The notes beneath the pieces were generated by a model, which saw only the letters and a program-made list of their open reading frames with translations, searched no databases and had not been told where the DNA came from. A DNA stretch of 64,000 bases from Sialis fuliginosa. Its lineage: Eukaryota > Arthropoda > Insecta > Megaloptera > Sialidae. Of this stretch, positions 12,595 to 25,223 are shown piece by piece. Each line of letters opens with the position of its first letter. The first letter of the stretch is position 1. The stretch covers positions 15,562,001 through 15,626,000 of the forward strand of contig OY540810.1 in assembly GCA_961205875.1 (NCBI GenBank). Direction: 5' to 3'. The position numbers were made by a program, and so were the translations under genes.

Positions 12595-12700
12595 TTGAAC
12601 AATAAAACTTAAATTTTTCGAAAAATTGTTCATTCGAAGAATTTTGATTCAAAAAATTGTGATTCGAAAAATTGTGTTTCGAAAAATTTACACCAAACCT
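12595..12700 (-). repeat. TTCGAAAAATTGT short tandem repeat
   Basis: Several degenerate 18-bp units (ATTCGAAAAATTGTG) in a row; the short ORF across it is chance. Confidence 0.6.
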
Positions 12701-13683
12701 AATAATTAATTTCGATATTTTACCTTTCATAGAAGTGAAATGTTTCTTCATATTTAAATTTTCAATCAATATAGGCATTTCAAAATATTTAATTGTTAAT
12801 ATGTGTCAAAAATCATTTAATTGTTCGACAAAATATTTTAAAGAGACATAATCATAGTAACCTAAATTAATAAAATAAAATATTGAAACCGTAAATTATA
12901 AAATTCCGTATTCCATGGCTAGGTACTATGTTTTTATATACCTAAATTATAACATACCTGGTTAAATTATTTCTATATCGTCCTCTCCAAGGCAAAGTAT
13001 CGTAAGATACACTTTTTGCGAAATTGAGTTATCGATTCTAAAAATCTCATATATAAGCGACAAAATTCTCTTTTCCGCTAAAAAATCTGTTAAAACTTTT
13101 ATCGTATTCCTCCAGACAATGTATTCTAAGCACCGATATCTGTTTTATGAAATATCGTAACCAACAATAATATAGTATCGTAACCAGTGACGTAGCTAGC
13201 CCTGAGTGGATCCTGACTGGCCTATATGGTAGGTACTTTCCCGCGACGGAATAATATAGTGCTGTGACGGAGTGCTTTCTTATTTATTCATTAGAGCTGA
13301 GCTTTTATCAATTTTAATTTTATTAATTTTAAGATATTTTAGAAAAATCGTACCTGTTAAAACTTTATTGCACAAACTAAATATGGTTTCTCTATGAGGT
13401 TTTTTCAATATATTTTTTACCCTCAATAACTCAATTTGGTTGATATTGAAGTATGATGTAGAACAGTGCTTCCTAAACTTTTCCTACGACAGAACACTTC
13501 ACAAATCCTGAAATTTTAATGGAACGTCTTGGTTATTTTGTAAGTAATATATAAAATAAGGAAAAAAGTAAATTTAAATCAGTCAAGCATGTTTGAACTT
13601 CTCGCAGCATTTAAAAACATTGAATATTAACTTTGATATTTTTTACGCTTAAACTGATAAGACATACGTTATATATCGTAGTA
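12701..13683. other. No gene; TE-end-like words
   Basis: CCAGTGACGTAGCTAGCCC at 13191 and CAGTGCTTCCTAAACTTTT at 13464 resemble hAT-type termini, but neither has a partner nearby. Confidence 0.4.
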
Positions 13684-13972
13684 CAGGTATTCCTCGACTT
13701 ACAACCGAGATAGGTTTCTAAACATCGATCGTAAATAGAATAAGTTGTAAGTTAACACGTACAATATGTACATATTTTTGCTTTGGACGTTTTCCTTGAT
13801 GTGAAGCGAATCGCATTTTCTATACATAACAAACAGTTGCGGGTTCCCAAAAATATCTACATAAATAATAATAAATTACATTTTTGGGAAATTCCCGGAA
13901 CTGTTTGTTTCATTTATGTAATATGTGCATGTAAGAAAGAGACAAAGACAATTATAAGTCGAGGATTACCTG
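13684..13972. mobile_element. 289-bp TA-flanked palindromic MITE
   Basis: CAGGTATTCCTCGACTTA at the left end pairs with TAAGTCGAGGATTACCTG at the right. TA flanks both ends (13682-13683, 13973-13974), as for Tc1/mariner/pogo elements. Inside, ACAAACAGTTGCGGGTTCCC near 13827 pairs with GGGAAATTCCCGGAACTGTTTGT near 13885, so most of the element folds back. The 86-codon ORF across it is not a gene. Confidence 0.75.
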
Positions 13973-13974
13973 TA

Positions 13975-14729
13975 TATTTGTTTACGATGCGTTTTCAACT
14001 CTTGTCGTATGAAAATATATTGCATACTAAATACATATTATGACATTTGTTTCTGATATGACAACGACAAAAAATTATTTTATGACTTCTGGTACATGTA
14101 TTGTATTACATCATGTACTTACATGATTTGAACATTTTATGAATATTAAAAATAATTTCATTTTTGGTTTTTCTGCTCGTGTCTTTCAAAAATTCATCAA
14201 TGTGTCTATATAAATACATTATTAGCTCTTGTAGATACTCGTACACCCTTTGTACAATTAATTAATTAATTACAATCAAATATAGGTTTTGTCAATTGAA
14301 TGAAGCTTTCGTAACAATTTGCAATAAATCAACATCTTGTTTTAATTTTGTAAATGTACATTTTAGGTTAGTACATTGGGTAAAGATGACAGATATACAG
14401 TTTCAAACAACAATTAAAATAATATCATTTAAAATTACAATGTTAATTTGAAATTATATAAATTCTTCTGATATTTATGATTACAAATAAATATAATAAA
14501 ATACCTATACCTATGAAAGTAAAAATATTGATAATTCAATGACTTAAGATTAAAAAAATGTCATTATATACTTAATTTTTATTTGTACCGGGAACACATA
14601 TCTATCGCCGAATGTTGGTCGAATTGTGTCCGAATGCTGTAATTGTTTGTCTTCAATTTTTTTGTCAAATTTATTTATGAAAATTTTAATTATATATTAC
14701 ATTAGAGTTGTGCATATTTTTTCATTCGT
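13975..14729. other. No gene seen
   Basis: A/T-rich sequence up to the TATG duplication of the foldback. Confidence 0.6.
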
Positions 14730-15300
14730 TATGGGGTCATTCCATATAAAATCATCAAGGTGCTGAAGTTGCACCATTTTTAATTTTGATGAAAGTTTAA
14801 TCAGTTGTTATTATACTTATTAGATAGCAGAAACTGTACTTAGAAAAATTTTAATGGCCATAGTTCGGGGGTGGTGACCGTTTTACCCTCTTAAGATATG
14901 AAGATTTCGTCGATTTTCAACGTTTTTTCAACTCGCTATAGCACGCGTTCTAATAAAGCAATTAAAACGAGCTTAATGTCATTTGAAAGACTAAAGAATC
15001 TAGTTTCAATTGATCTAGCACAATTTAAAGTTTAAATATATTTTTTTGTAGATAGAGGCTTTTCAAATTTATTAATAAAATTGGCATTTTTTCTATTTTT
15101 CGAAATTTATTGTGGCTCTAAGGTTAAACTGAGAAAGCTATAATTATGTGTAAGTTATGTTCATTTATAGTACTCAGTACCCACAAAAAATCAGCTTGAT
15201 TGATGCACATCTTTTATTAAAAAAATTTAGTTAAATATCGCAAAAATCACGAAAACACCAAAATCAGCTGTTTTCGAAGCAAAAAAAAGTTATGTGGGGG

Positions 15301-15960
15301 ACGAGATAAAATTTTGATTTTTTTTTTACAAATGCTCTAAATAGTTATCTTTGAAGGCCTTATAGATTCGTTTTGTTATTTTCATTTTTATAGCAACCAG
15401 AATTTTTTTTTAAATTTAAAAAAATACGAAAACTTCAAAAACGGTTATTTTTAAACATAATTCAAAAATATGTTGGGCACGAGATAGAATTCTGAATTTT
15501 TTTTTACAAATGCTCTAAATAGTTATCTTTGAAGGCCTTATAGATTCGTTTTGTTATTTTCATTTTTATAGCAACCAGAATTTATTTTAAAATTTAAAAA
15601 AAAATACGCAAACTTCAAAAACGGTTATTTTTTAAACAATACAAAAATATGTTGGGTACGAGATAGAATTCTGAATTTTTTTTTACAAATGCTCTAAATA
15701 GTTATCTTTGAAGGCCTTATAGATTCGTTTTGTTATTTTCATTTTTATAGCAACCAGAATTTTTTATTTAAATTTAAAAAATACGAAAACTTCTAAAACA
15801 GCTATTTTCTAAACAATACAAAAATATGTTGGGCACGAGATAGAATTCTGAATTTTTTTTTACAAATGCTCTAAATAGTTATCTTTGAAGTCATTATAGA
15901 TTCGTTTTGTTATTTGCATTTTTATAGCAACCAGAATTTTTTTTTAAATTTAAATAAATT
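15301..15960 (+). repeat. Tandem array, about 178-bp unit (left arm)
   Basis: Units are anchored by ACGAGAT at 15301, 15479, 15658 and 15835, i.e. spacings of 178, 179 and 177 bp. Each holds ACAAATGCTCTAAATAG, TATAGATTCG and TAGCAACCAGAAT. The first unit differs most (ACGAGATAAAATTTTG) and merges into the unique outer arm. Confidence 0.9.
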
Positions 15961-16239
15961 ATTATTAATAAATTTATAAAATTAAAATAACTTCAAAAAC
16001 CAATTGAACGTTAAAAAAATTAATTAAGGTATCTGTTAAAAACAACTAGATTTTATTTTTTGCTCCACATAATTTTTTTTATTTTATTTTATTTATTTTT
16101 TTTCGAAAATACATGATTTTAGAGTTTTTACTCTTTTAAGGATTTAAAAAAAGTCTGGTGACTAGAAAAATGAAAATAACAAGAAAAAGCCAATTGGCCT
16201 TTAAAGTTAATTACTTAAAGCAATTATAAAAAAAATTCA

Positions 16240-16795
16240 AAATTCTATGTCGTGCCCAACATATTTTTGTATTGTTTAAAAAATAGCCATTTTTGAAGTT
16301 TTCGTATTTTTTTTTAAATTTTAAAATAAATTCTGGTTGCTATAAAAATGAAAATAACAAAACGAATCTATAAGGCCTTCAAAGATAACTATTTAGAGCA
16401 TTTGTAAAAAAAAATTCAGAATTCTATCTCATGCCCAACATATTTTTGAATTATGTTTAAAAATAACCGTTTTTGAAGTTTTCGTATTTTTTAAATTAAA
16501 CAAAAAAATCTGGTTGCTATAAAAATGAAAATAACAAAACGAATCTATAAGACCTTCAAAGATAACTATTTAGAGCATTTGTAAAAAAAAATTCAGAATT
16601 CTATCTCGTGCCCAACATATTTTTGTATTATGTTTAAAAATATCCGTTTTTGAAGTTTTCGTATTTTTTAAATTTAAAAAAAAATTCTGGTTGCTATAAA
16701 AATGAAAATAACAAAACGAATCTATAAGGCCTTCAAAGATAACTATTTAGAGCATTTGTAAAAAAAAATTCAGAATTTTATCTCGTCCCCCACAT
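16240..16795 (-). repeat. Tandem array, about 178-bp unit (right arm, inverted)
   Basis: The same unit in reverse complement, anchored by ATCTCGTGCCCAAC-like words near 16247, 16426, 16604 and 16780. The spacer 15960-16240 between the two arrays is A/T-rich and only partly related to the unit. Confidence 0.88.
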
Positions 16796-17366
16796 AACTT
16801 TTTTTTGCTTCGAAAACAGCTGATTTTGGTGTTTTCGTGATTTTTGTGATATTTAACTAAATTTTTTCAATAAAAGATGTGTATCAATCAAGCTGATTTT
16901 TTGTGGGTACTGAGTACTATAAATGAACATAATTTACACATAATTATAGCTTTCTCAGTTTAACCTTAGAGCCACAATAAATTTCGAAAAATAGAAAAAA
17001 TGACAATTTTATTAATAAATTTGAAAAGCCTCTATCTACAAAAAAAAATATTTAAACTTTAAATTGTGCTAGATCAATTGAAACTAGATTCTTTAGACTT
17101 TCAAATGACATTAAGCTCGTTTTAATTGCTTTATTAGAACGCGTGCTATAGCGAGTTGAAAAAACGTTGAAAATCGACGAAATCTTCATATCTTAAGAGG
17201 GTAAAACGGTCACCACCCCCGAACTATGGCCATTAAAATTTTTCTAAGTACAGTTTCTGCTATCTAATAAGTATAATAACAACTGATTAAACTTTCATCA
17301 AAATTAAAAATGGTGCAACTTCTATATTTTAATAAATTTGATGATTATAAATGGAATGACTCTATG

Positions 17367-18672
17367 TTCTTTATATTTCTTTTTTGTTATATTTTATTGT
17401 TCACTTCAAAATTTTAAATGGCCACTGACATTTAAATTTTTTTTAAATAATCAATAAAATATAATGTATCCATAGTTACGACATTTGCAATTAATTTAGT
17501 AAATGCTTAAAGCGCATTATATGTAAACGTATTTTGTTTATTTTCACACCGTTAACATATCTTTTTCAAAAATCAGACACGGGTTCATGGTTGTCAATTA
17601 ACCAAAGTATTTAAAAAAAATTAAAAAAATCTAATATCGGTTTTCGTTTTGATACTTTTTTACATCAAAACTTTTTTTTTCCTTTTTTTTTCATTTTTTT
17701 TAAATCTGAAATTTGAACCTTACATTATATCACCCAAGGAATATAGAAAAAATTATAAAAAAATTCTAACTTTTTTTTTGAAAAATTGGGGGCCCCTTGT
17801 CACCCCATTTATGAACTTTTTCAAAAAAGGCCCACTAGTTGTTATTTTTTACCCCCAAGGAATATATATACCAAATTTCAAGGTTCTCCGATGAGTGGAA
17901 ATGGTCAAAAAAATGATTATCAGTGAGTCAGGGCACTTCATTATATATAGTAGATAATAATATACATATTATTATGCAAATCAGATTTTCGTACAAATAT
18001 TATTATAACTTGAGAACTACTGAACGTACCTACATACTAAAGAAAATCTCATCAAAATTGAATAATTAGTTCTCTAGTTTTAAGCTGACAAACAGAGAGT
18101 AAGAAAATTTTTTTTTCTATATTTCCTTCTAACAATAATAAATGTTAATAACAATAAGCAGACTCTATTCCCCCTCTTAAAAATTAAGAAAAACGATTTA
18201 TAAATATATAAATAGGTATATAATAAATATGATAATACAATTTCAAAAAGACCTGTGAAAGAAGAAAATGAAGAAAAAACTGTAATATACATGCAATCGA
18301 AATCTTTGTCGTATAGAAATGGATGAATTTCGATGAGGCCCAATATAATGGACACAGTGGTTCATCCATATTTCATTCCAGTGTGAGATTAAAGAGAAAC
18401 ACAATTTCCAATAACAATTGCTGATATTAACTGCAGCAAGACTGGAACATGTTCAAACAAAATTCCAAGTTTTATTTGTCTTCCAATCTATACGAAATTT
18501 ATATTACAATTTCGATTTGTGCTATTTTTACAATTTTATTTAAAAATTTATTTAATAAAAACAAATTTTTCTAGTGCGAGTCGATCCTCACGTATCAGTG
18601 CTCCTAACCGTATAGTTTTACAACATATTCGATTATGTTAGTTTTGTTAAATGTCCAGTGTTGTAAAGAATC
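17367..18672. other. No gene seen
   Basis: T-rich low-complexity ORFs (17649, 18080, 18184) and an RTE-like phrase near 18040 (CTCATCAAAATTGAATAATTAG) only. Confidence 0.55.
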
Positions 18673-18675
18673 TTA

Positions 18676-19950
18676 AGAAGGCTACACACGTAACTGCAAA
18701 CTTGACAAGTATGCATGATCCATCTTTTCGTACAAGCACGCACAATTTCCCTGACACCACCACACGGTACAACTGTTATGCTTAAACAAACGCCAGTTTG
18801 CACTTGGACTATGTTAAGTTCGGACGACGATGCGCTCGTTTTGGCTACTTTTTGCTTTATCCACAAGAGGAAAACTCGAAAGAAGAATCGTGGTATAAAG
18901 AGTGGTTAATGAAAAAAAAACATAATCCCACATTAATTTACTGACTAAATTGATAATATATGAGCATTTCCAGTAGTTTTTTTAAAAAACAGGGCGCACG
19001 TATGTCACCGATTTTGCTCCCATTTTTTTTCTCAAAGTACATATCAAAAAAACACGTTTCCCAAAATCTTTTCTCCCCGCCCCCTTTTTTAGCCGAATTA
19101 CGATTTTTTAAACTTTTGAAATCGAGCGAAATTAGACTTTTTTTTCGATAGTAGGTACCTTATTTTTCAAAATGTCCCTTATTATGCATGTTATAGGGCT
19201 CATTTTCTTCGTTTTTTGTTGATCTTTCATTTGAAATCGGTTTCAGACCCGAATATTCAATTTTGGCCGAATGCGGTACCAAAACATTAAGTTTGATTTT
19301 TTTGTAAAAATAGTCGATTTTGAAATTGCCGACAAATATTTTGGCTTCAACCAAAATACTTCCGGTATAGGTCATTTTATTCTATTTTTTATGTAGTTTC
19401 CAAATATTTATACATTTTTTAATTTGGTCAAAAACTTTTAAAGTTACACTTGTTTTTAGATGTCTTATTTTCCAAAAAACGCTATACTCACATCATTAAA
19501 ACTTTTTTCTCTATACTCCAAATTGCACCAAATTTTGGCAAAAGTTTCCTTGCTTTATCCTTAAAACAACCCTCAAAAAACATTTTTTCATATTGAGCTC
19601 CTAAGTGAGATATAATTTTAATAAAACACCTAATTACTCGTGTATTATTTATTAGTTAAGAATTTACAGGAATTTTCAGTGTTTCTGAAATATCGGGGCT
19701 CCTGATAATCGAATGAAAAATATACCACTTAATTCGTTATTAAATTTCCTACAAATCTACATAACTTTAATTTTTTTAGATTAATTACAAAACCTACAAA
19801 TAAATGCCAAGCTTGCATGATTTAAATTAAATCCATCTTCAGGTGGCTTGTACAATTAAAATGATTGCGCAAAATTATCCTACAGACTGCTTGTACAAAA
19901 AGATGGATCACGCATGCTTGTCAAGTTTGCAGATACGTGTGTAGCCACCT
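18676..19950. mobile_element. Deleted PIF/Harbinger element with TTA duplication
   Basis: Inverted ends of about 60 bp: AGAAGGCTACACACG at the left and the complement of AGGTGGCTACACACG at the right, extending through CTTGACAAG and GATCCATCTTT to TTGTACAAGCA. TTA flanks both ends (18673-18675 and 19951-19953), the usual Harbinger target duplication. The left part carries the N-terminal relic of a Harbinger-type nuclease. The rest (about 18930-19880) is A/T-rich and has no recognisable coding sequence, so the element is non-autonomous. Confidence 0.7.
18811..18930 (+). pseudogene. Harbinger transposase (nuclease) N-terminal relic
   Basis: The frame opens MLSSDDDALVLATFCFIHKR, then KTRKKNR, and stops at 18909. 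In another frame the bases just before and after read WYKEWLM, the Trp-rich block that normally follows the Lys/Arg stretch in HARBI1-like nucleases, implying loss of one base near 18890. The acidic start, basic run and W..EWL block in this order are characteristic of that protein's first 45 or so residues. Nothing of the DDE catalytic domain remains. Supported by the TIR/TTA context. Confidence 0.6.
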
Positions 19951-20814
19951 TTACATTTTTTTTAAACTAACAAGCACTTTCAAATGGGGTATTAAACCTT
20001 TATGAAAGTCAACTTGAAGTTTCATGAAATATTTGACAATGGTATTAAAACAGTGGTGATATTATGAATATTATCTCGTACGATCAGAGACACCAAATGT
20101 GTTAAATTCTAAAACAAATCCATAGATCATATATCACAGAGTTAATACCACGTTGAAAGAGCTTATTAGTTAACAGATTTTGTTAACTCCTTTACAATAC
20201 CGGACTACCGGACATAAAGCTATTATTTTTATGTAATAAATACTTGAATTGCGAGATCGAATCATTTAATTTCTACAATTCAACAATAACAAAATAAAAA
20301 TTATTTCGAATAATTTCAGAACCATTCGTACGTACGAAATTCTATAAAATACTTCCAAATGATTCTACATATTAAAACAAAACAAAATTATCCATATGAT
20401 GAGAGCGAACACACATAGATATATGTATATATATAGATATTTATTAAAGCACTTATCCGTTCTACGCACGATAAATAATAAATAAACGGGAAACAATATC
20501 GTTAAACATAAAAAAACGGATGCATAAAAAAATCGCCGTTGATGATGACGGTGATCAACAACCCGCGTGCTTAAATCTCTCTTTTCAATAAAAATCTGTA
20601 CAACAAGAGGAGCAAGTGGAGTGGATATACATACCCACCTATTGTGTACGATATCCTCACTCCCCCACCCATTCCCCTACATAAATAGGGGTGTCAATTT
20701 TATAGAAATAAAAAAAATTATACATTTTTTTACAATATATTTTTTAGAAAGATGTTCTTCTTGTTCTTCTTCATGATTTTTGTGTAATGGATAGGAGAAC
20801 GTCCATTTATTATA

Positions 20815-21240
20815 TAAGCATCACTTTTGGATTTTTTTTGATATGTAAACATTTATACGCGTGGTAGGGCAAAATCTAGTCGAAAAAGCGATTGATTTAA
20901 GGACGATGGGTTACAAATTTTTTTTTCATATTATAATATTTATTTTAGGATATTTTATCATACATATTTATTTTTATAAATAGATATGTAAGCATTTAAA
21001 TAATTTTTGACAAAATGGCGGGTACTGAAAAAAATAGTCATTTAAAAAATTTCTAAAAAAACGGAAAATTTTCATAAAAAAAAATTAAAAATCGTTTCGA
21101 GAAAAATATGATTGAAAGTTAATGTTTATCTATCAAAAATTAGATTTTTTACTTACTGTATCTTCGTCAATTATTTATATTCTGGCTTGGTATTTATTGG
21201 AGATATTTTCGAATTTATAAACTTTTAGTGGCATTCCCTC
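20815..21240. mobile_element. Second copy of the TTAA element
   Basis: The right end GGCATTCCCTC-TTAA (TTAA at 21241-21244) matches the complement of the TTAA-GRGGGAAYRCCA terminus, and CTTACTGTATCTTCGTCAAT matches 11124-11145. The left end is diverged (GCATCACTTTTGGATTTTTT near 20818 is the nearest match), so the start is approximate. It lacks the 0.9-kb insertion seen in the first copy. Confidence 0.5.
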
Positions 21241-21373
21241 TTAAATGGAGAAAAAAATCAACAAGTAAGATTAAAAGTTTCAAAATTCTTAGTGAACGAA
21301 GATTTTTATCTTCATCCTATAAATAAATTTCATTTTAGAAATAACTGAAAATGTAGGTCCCAACATATAAGTA

Positions 21374-21560
21374 AAGCCTTGGCACTTTACAGAAACGGTC
21401 TCTGTCACCGCTTCGACCTTGCAAATCTATTACATGTTAGCTGCGTCAAAACGCAACGCCGTTTCGACGCAGCTAACATGCCATTTGTATTAAATCACAT
21501 ATAATAGATTTGCAAGGTCGAAGAGGTGGCGGAGATTGTTTCTGTAAAGCGCCAAGGCTT
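21374..21560. mobile_element. 187-bp hairpin MITE
   Basis: AAGCCTTGGCACTTTACAGAAAC at the left pairs with GTTTCTGTAAAGCGCCAAGGCTT at the right; CTTCGACCTTGCAAATCTAT pairs with ATAGATTTGCAAGGTCGAAG; GTTAGCTGCGTC pairs with GACGCAGCTAAC at the centre. The right arm has an extra 25 or so bases. No duplication found. Confidence 0.8.
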
Positions 21561-21874
21561 AAATCTATTGATTTTTAATCGATTTATGATTAAATAATAA
21601 TTCCACATCCCTATTTTCCTCACATATTTATGTACATTCATACAGAAATAACGCATAACCATCAAAGGATATTTATGAACGCACACACGATTTTATTCAC
21701 ATAAAAATATATAAAAACGGTTCACCTTTACAAAGCCAGATTAATATCGCAACCACCTGTCTGTGGACGATCCAAAGATAAACACAGTTTCGGCGAAAGC
21801 GCTACTCGCATTTACTTGAAAAAGAAAAAAATACTCGAAAAATACAGAATGATTACAACGAATGTAATAAAAAA

Positions 21875-22225
21875 AACATCTTCCAAGTAAATGCAGTGTT
21901 TCCTCGTGCTAAATTCACTAAATGTAGTTAATTATTGAACAATTTAAATAAAAACCGATAAAGTGTTGGTTAATTATTTAATTTTTAAATAATTTTACTA
22001 AAAAATATTAGTTAGAAGTTTTTCTTAAGACGCACTTGATTATTTTTTCGTATATTTTTAATTTTTTGACAATTTCAATCTAAATCTAAATTTATGCAAA
22101 CGTCAAAATGACATTTAATATGTCAAAGTAAATAGTAATTTAAAAAAAAAATAACGATTTTTTAAAGCTAATCGAGATAAATCTTTGTAAGGGAATATTT
22201 TACAACAAACATAGGTGATTTGTAT
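21875..22225 (+). repeat. Dispersed family D1, copy C (3' truncated)
   Basis: Carries the start (AACATCTTCCAAGTAAATGC), TTCCTCGTGCTAAATTCAC and the GACATTTAATATGTCAAAGTAAAT section, and stops at TTTTACAACAAACATAGGTG. The CAGACAGAC part is missing. Confidence 0.75.
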
Positions 22226-23457
22226 TATGAGAAAAAAAAATTCAGATAAATTCGCAAAAGAGAAGATGATATAAATTTGTATCTAGATAAAAGGATGCCT
22301 ACTATTCGAAATTAAAGCACCAATGCATTACCATAGTACATATTACATATGATGCATTATCATAAACAATACTGTTAGATAAGTACAGGAAAGGTTTTTC
22401 TCAGAGGCGGGAAATGTTTTTGGAGAAAACAGTTCAATCTCGGTAATATAATGACATTTTTATTAATATATAATTATACAAAAATTTGCTTATTTATTTT
22501 AATATCTCAGCTTGGCGCGATCCTACAGACACAAATTTTTTTTAAATATAAATTACACCATTAGCTTTAAGAGTATCAAGTGCTCTAAGACCGTCGCGAC
22601 CCTTTTCCCCTATCATAAACTAATTAAATTTGATAAATTAACAAATAAGTTGAATAATTAAGGTCAATTTATTAATGTTATAATTACAACCATACTCATG
22701 CTGAAAAAAATGTAAAAATCTGCATTTGTGTTATGAAATGATTGTTCTCATTAAAATTTGTGTTAATGAAATGTTGTTATATCATAATTATTATATTTAT
22801 GTTTGATTTTTTAAACAAAAATAATGTACCTATATTTTTTATGAATTTCTTAGTAGAGCGTAATAAGAAAATTAAAAAATTCCCGCAATATCCGGTTGGA
22901 ACCGGAATAAAATCGTGAATTCCGGTACTCCCTATTTATTATATCCATTATAAAACCATCAAAACACATACAAAACTAACAAAAATTAAGATACAGTAAC
23001 ATTAACACCGAATTTCTCTATATTTTCAAGAATGTCGAACCGACACCAAAGTTGACAGTTGTGCAGACGCGAGCAGGATGGGAATGGGTGGGTGGGGGGT
23101 GTGAATTGAACATAACAGCTTATCGACTCAACGAGCCACCGCTTGGCGGCGCCGCTGTCGATATATCGGTCCATCCATTTGCAATCGAAGGTGTTATAAC
23201 ATAAACTTTTATGTTGCTATTCGAGACCTAACATTAATTATACCAAATTGATACATATATATTGTGAAAAACGATTAGACACGTTATACGTGTTCGTATG
23301 TTGTAATGTAAGGCCAGTTATTTACATGTAGGTGTTAATGAATGTATCATTTTATTAACGTAGTAAATTATAATAATATGTTACAGTTTATATGTAGTGT
23401 TAAATAAATTATAGATTAATATCATTATAGTTCTATACATACATGTGGTGAAGTAGT
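22226..23457. other. No gene recognised
   Basis: A GC-richer patch at 23030-23180 (CTTGGCGGCGCCGCTGTCG) stands out, without a frame I recognise. Confidence 0.5.
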
Positions 23458-23835
23458 GAAAATTAATGATGCAATTTCAAGTGTTATTTTAAAACGATCT
23501 TTAATTAAATTTGCAAATATAATTTTTTAATTGAGTTCTAATTTTGCGATATACTTAGATTAGATTTTATTTAAAACAAAAAACAAAAATAAAAACATAT
23601 TTTTGTCATTTTTGGGGGGTGGGTGAAGATATCCAGGATAAAGCGAAAATTAATTATGCAATTTCAAGTTTTATTTTAAAACGTTCTTTAGTTAAATTTG
23701 CAAATATAATTTTTTAATTGAGTTCTAATTTTGCGATGTACTTAGATTGGATTTTATTTAAAACGAAAAACAAAAATAAAAATACATCTGCAATTTTTTG
23801 GAGGAGTGGAAGGTAGGTGATGATATCCAGGATGG
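23458..23835 (+). repeat. Tandem duplication, about 187 bp
   Basis: GAAAATTAATGATGCAATTTCAAG at 23458 and GAAAATTAATTATGCAATTTCAAG at 23645; both units run through TTTGCAAATATAATTTTTTAATTGAG to a GATATCCAGGAT word. About 93 percent identical by eye. Confidence 0.85.
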
Positions 23836-24480
23836 CTGTGGAGACATTAGGGAGAGGGAGATATTGCAGGGTAATAAGTGAGCGTTAAGGGTCAAAAAGA
23901 ATAATAAAAAGGCAAAAATTTTACAACCGATCGGCATTCAAGAGTTACATTTTGTTCAGAATTTATTAATTTATAGACCAAATACAATTTTTTACATAGA
24001 GTAGATTCCCCCTGACTGGGGAGTTATGACTTAGAACTGAAATTTTTTTACCCATTTAGTTTACAAGATGTCTTTTCAAAATTCTAGAACGATCGGACCC
24101 ACCATTTTATATTGTTGATATCGTTTATTACGAGTTGTAAAAAGGTAAAAAATACTGTTTAAAAAATCATAATGGGATTCTTGTAACATAGTTTATTTAT
24201 GTATATAAAAAAATCATCCATTCAAACTGGAAGTTTTTTTTCACAACAGCATATTATTCAAAATAAACAATTTATTTCGGACATACGGTATACAATTTTT
24301 GGAAATTTTGTAAAATTGTCTATTGCTATAGTATGTTACTTTCAGGTGTTTAATCTCACTCCTCCACCAACACACACATATACAAAACAACTTCTTTTAG
24401 ATTAATCTAAACAAAAAAATTAACGTCAAGAACCAAAGAAAAAGAAGTTAATTAAACAGTCGTTATACACCGAATAACCC

Positions 24481-24680
24481 CATAACCATGTGTGCATACT
24501 GCACATATGCAATTGTTTGCGTGTACTTGTGCACACGCTTTTTATGTAAGTACAATTGGCATGGCTCCAGCGTTAGACAACAAGCGAGGCGGCAGCCATG
24601 CCGTGAGCGCAAGCAGCGCATCTTTCTTGAGACGTGCAGGAGGTGTGCTTTAAAATCATTTCGCAGGTGAACAACAATGC
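24481..24680 (+). other. GC-richer block with splice-like sites
   Basis: Contains a perfect donor word GTAAGT at about 24545 and a TTTCGCAG acceptor-like word at about 24660, with a 60-codon frame across. Codons are Cys/Arg-rich and not family-like. Could be unique non-coding DNA. Confidence 0.15.
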
Positions 24681-25223
24681 ATATTCTATGTACCTAGAAC
24701 ACAATACATACATGCTCATACAACTGTCGGGAACAACCGTGAGTCTCGCTAGAATTATTCAGAACGAATAAAAACTAAACAGCGTTAAAATTTGTGTCGT
24801 CTCAGCACTTTTTTTGTGCAAGTAAAAAAAATATTCAAATGATCACATCTATAGTAATGCTAAAAATTGCCGCAGAAAGATTATTCAATAAACATTTTGA
24901 AGTTTATAATATCGTCTTTTGAATGTTTTTTCCCGATTTAAATTCAATTGCTTTTCCGAAAATATGGATAAAAAGCTCTCTCTTGATTTCATCAAGGTTG
25001 CATTTAAAAGCTTAAAATTTTAGTTTGTTAATACTTGATTTTTTCTTCTCAAAATTTTAAAGCGAAAATTATAAGACCGAATAAAAAACAAATACAACAA
25101 AAAATGGAAAGAACAAACAGTCTCCCAAAGTTCTAAGAAGTGCTTTGAAATAAAAACGTTGCCATAAAAAATATTTTTCAGTTACTTATGACGAAAAAGA
25201 AAAAAATCATTAAAGAGAAAAAA

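Larger units (their letters stand above)
14734..17362. mobile_element. 2.6-kb foldback element with internal tandem arrays
   Basis: Ends read GGGTCATTCCAT (left) and the complement of GAGTCATTCCAT (right), flanked by TATG on both sides (14730-14733 and 17363-17366), a candidate 4-bp target duplication. The arms, each about 1.2 kb, are near-perfect inverted copies through the unique outer part (for example GGTGGTGACCGTTTTACCC at 14872 and its complement near 17202). Each inner arm is a tandem array of roughly four units of about 178 bp. No ORF of note is inside. It resembles the Drosophila FB type in design, but the termini are not ones I can assign to a superfamily. Confidence 0.85.

Noticed and set aside
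12590-13200. CRISPR-like spaced repeats
   Set aside because: Degenerate tandem units with no constant repeat and spacer structure; eukaryotic context.
20330-20340. CGTACGTACG-type words as regulatory sites
   Set aside because: Too short and isolated.
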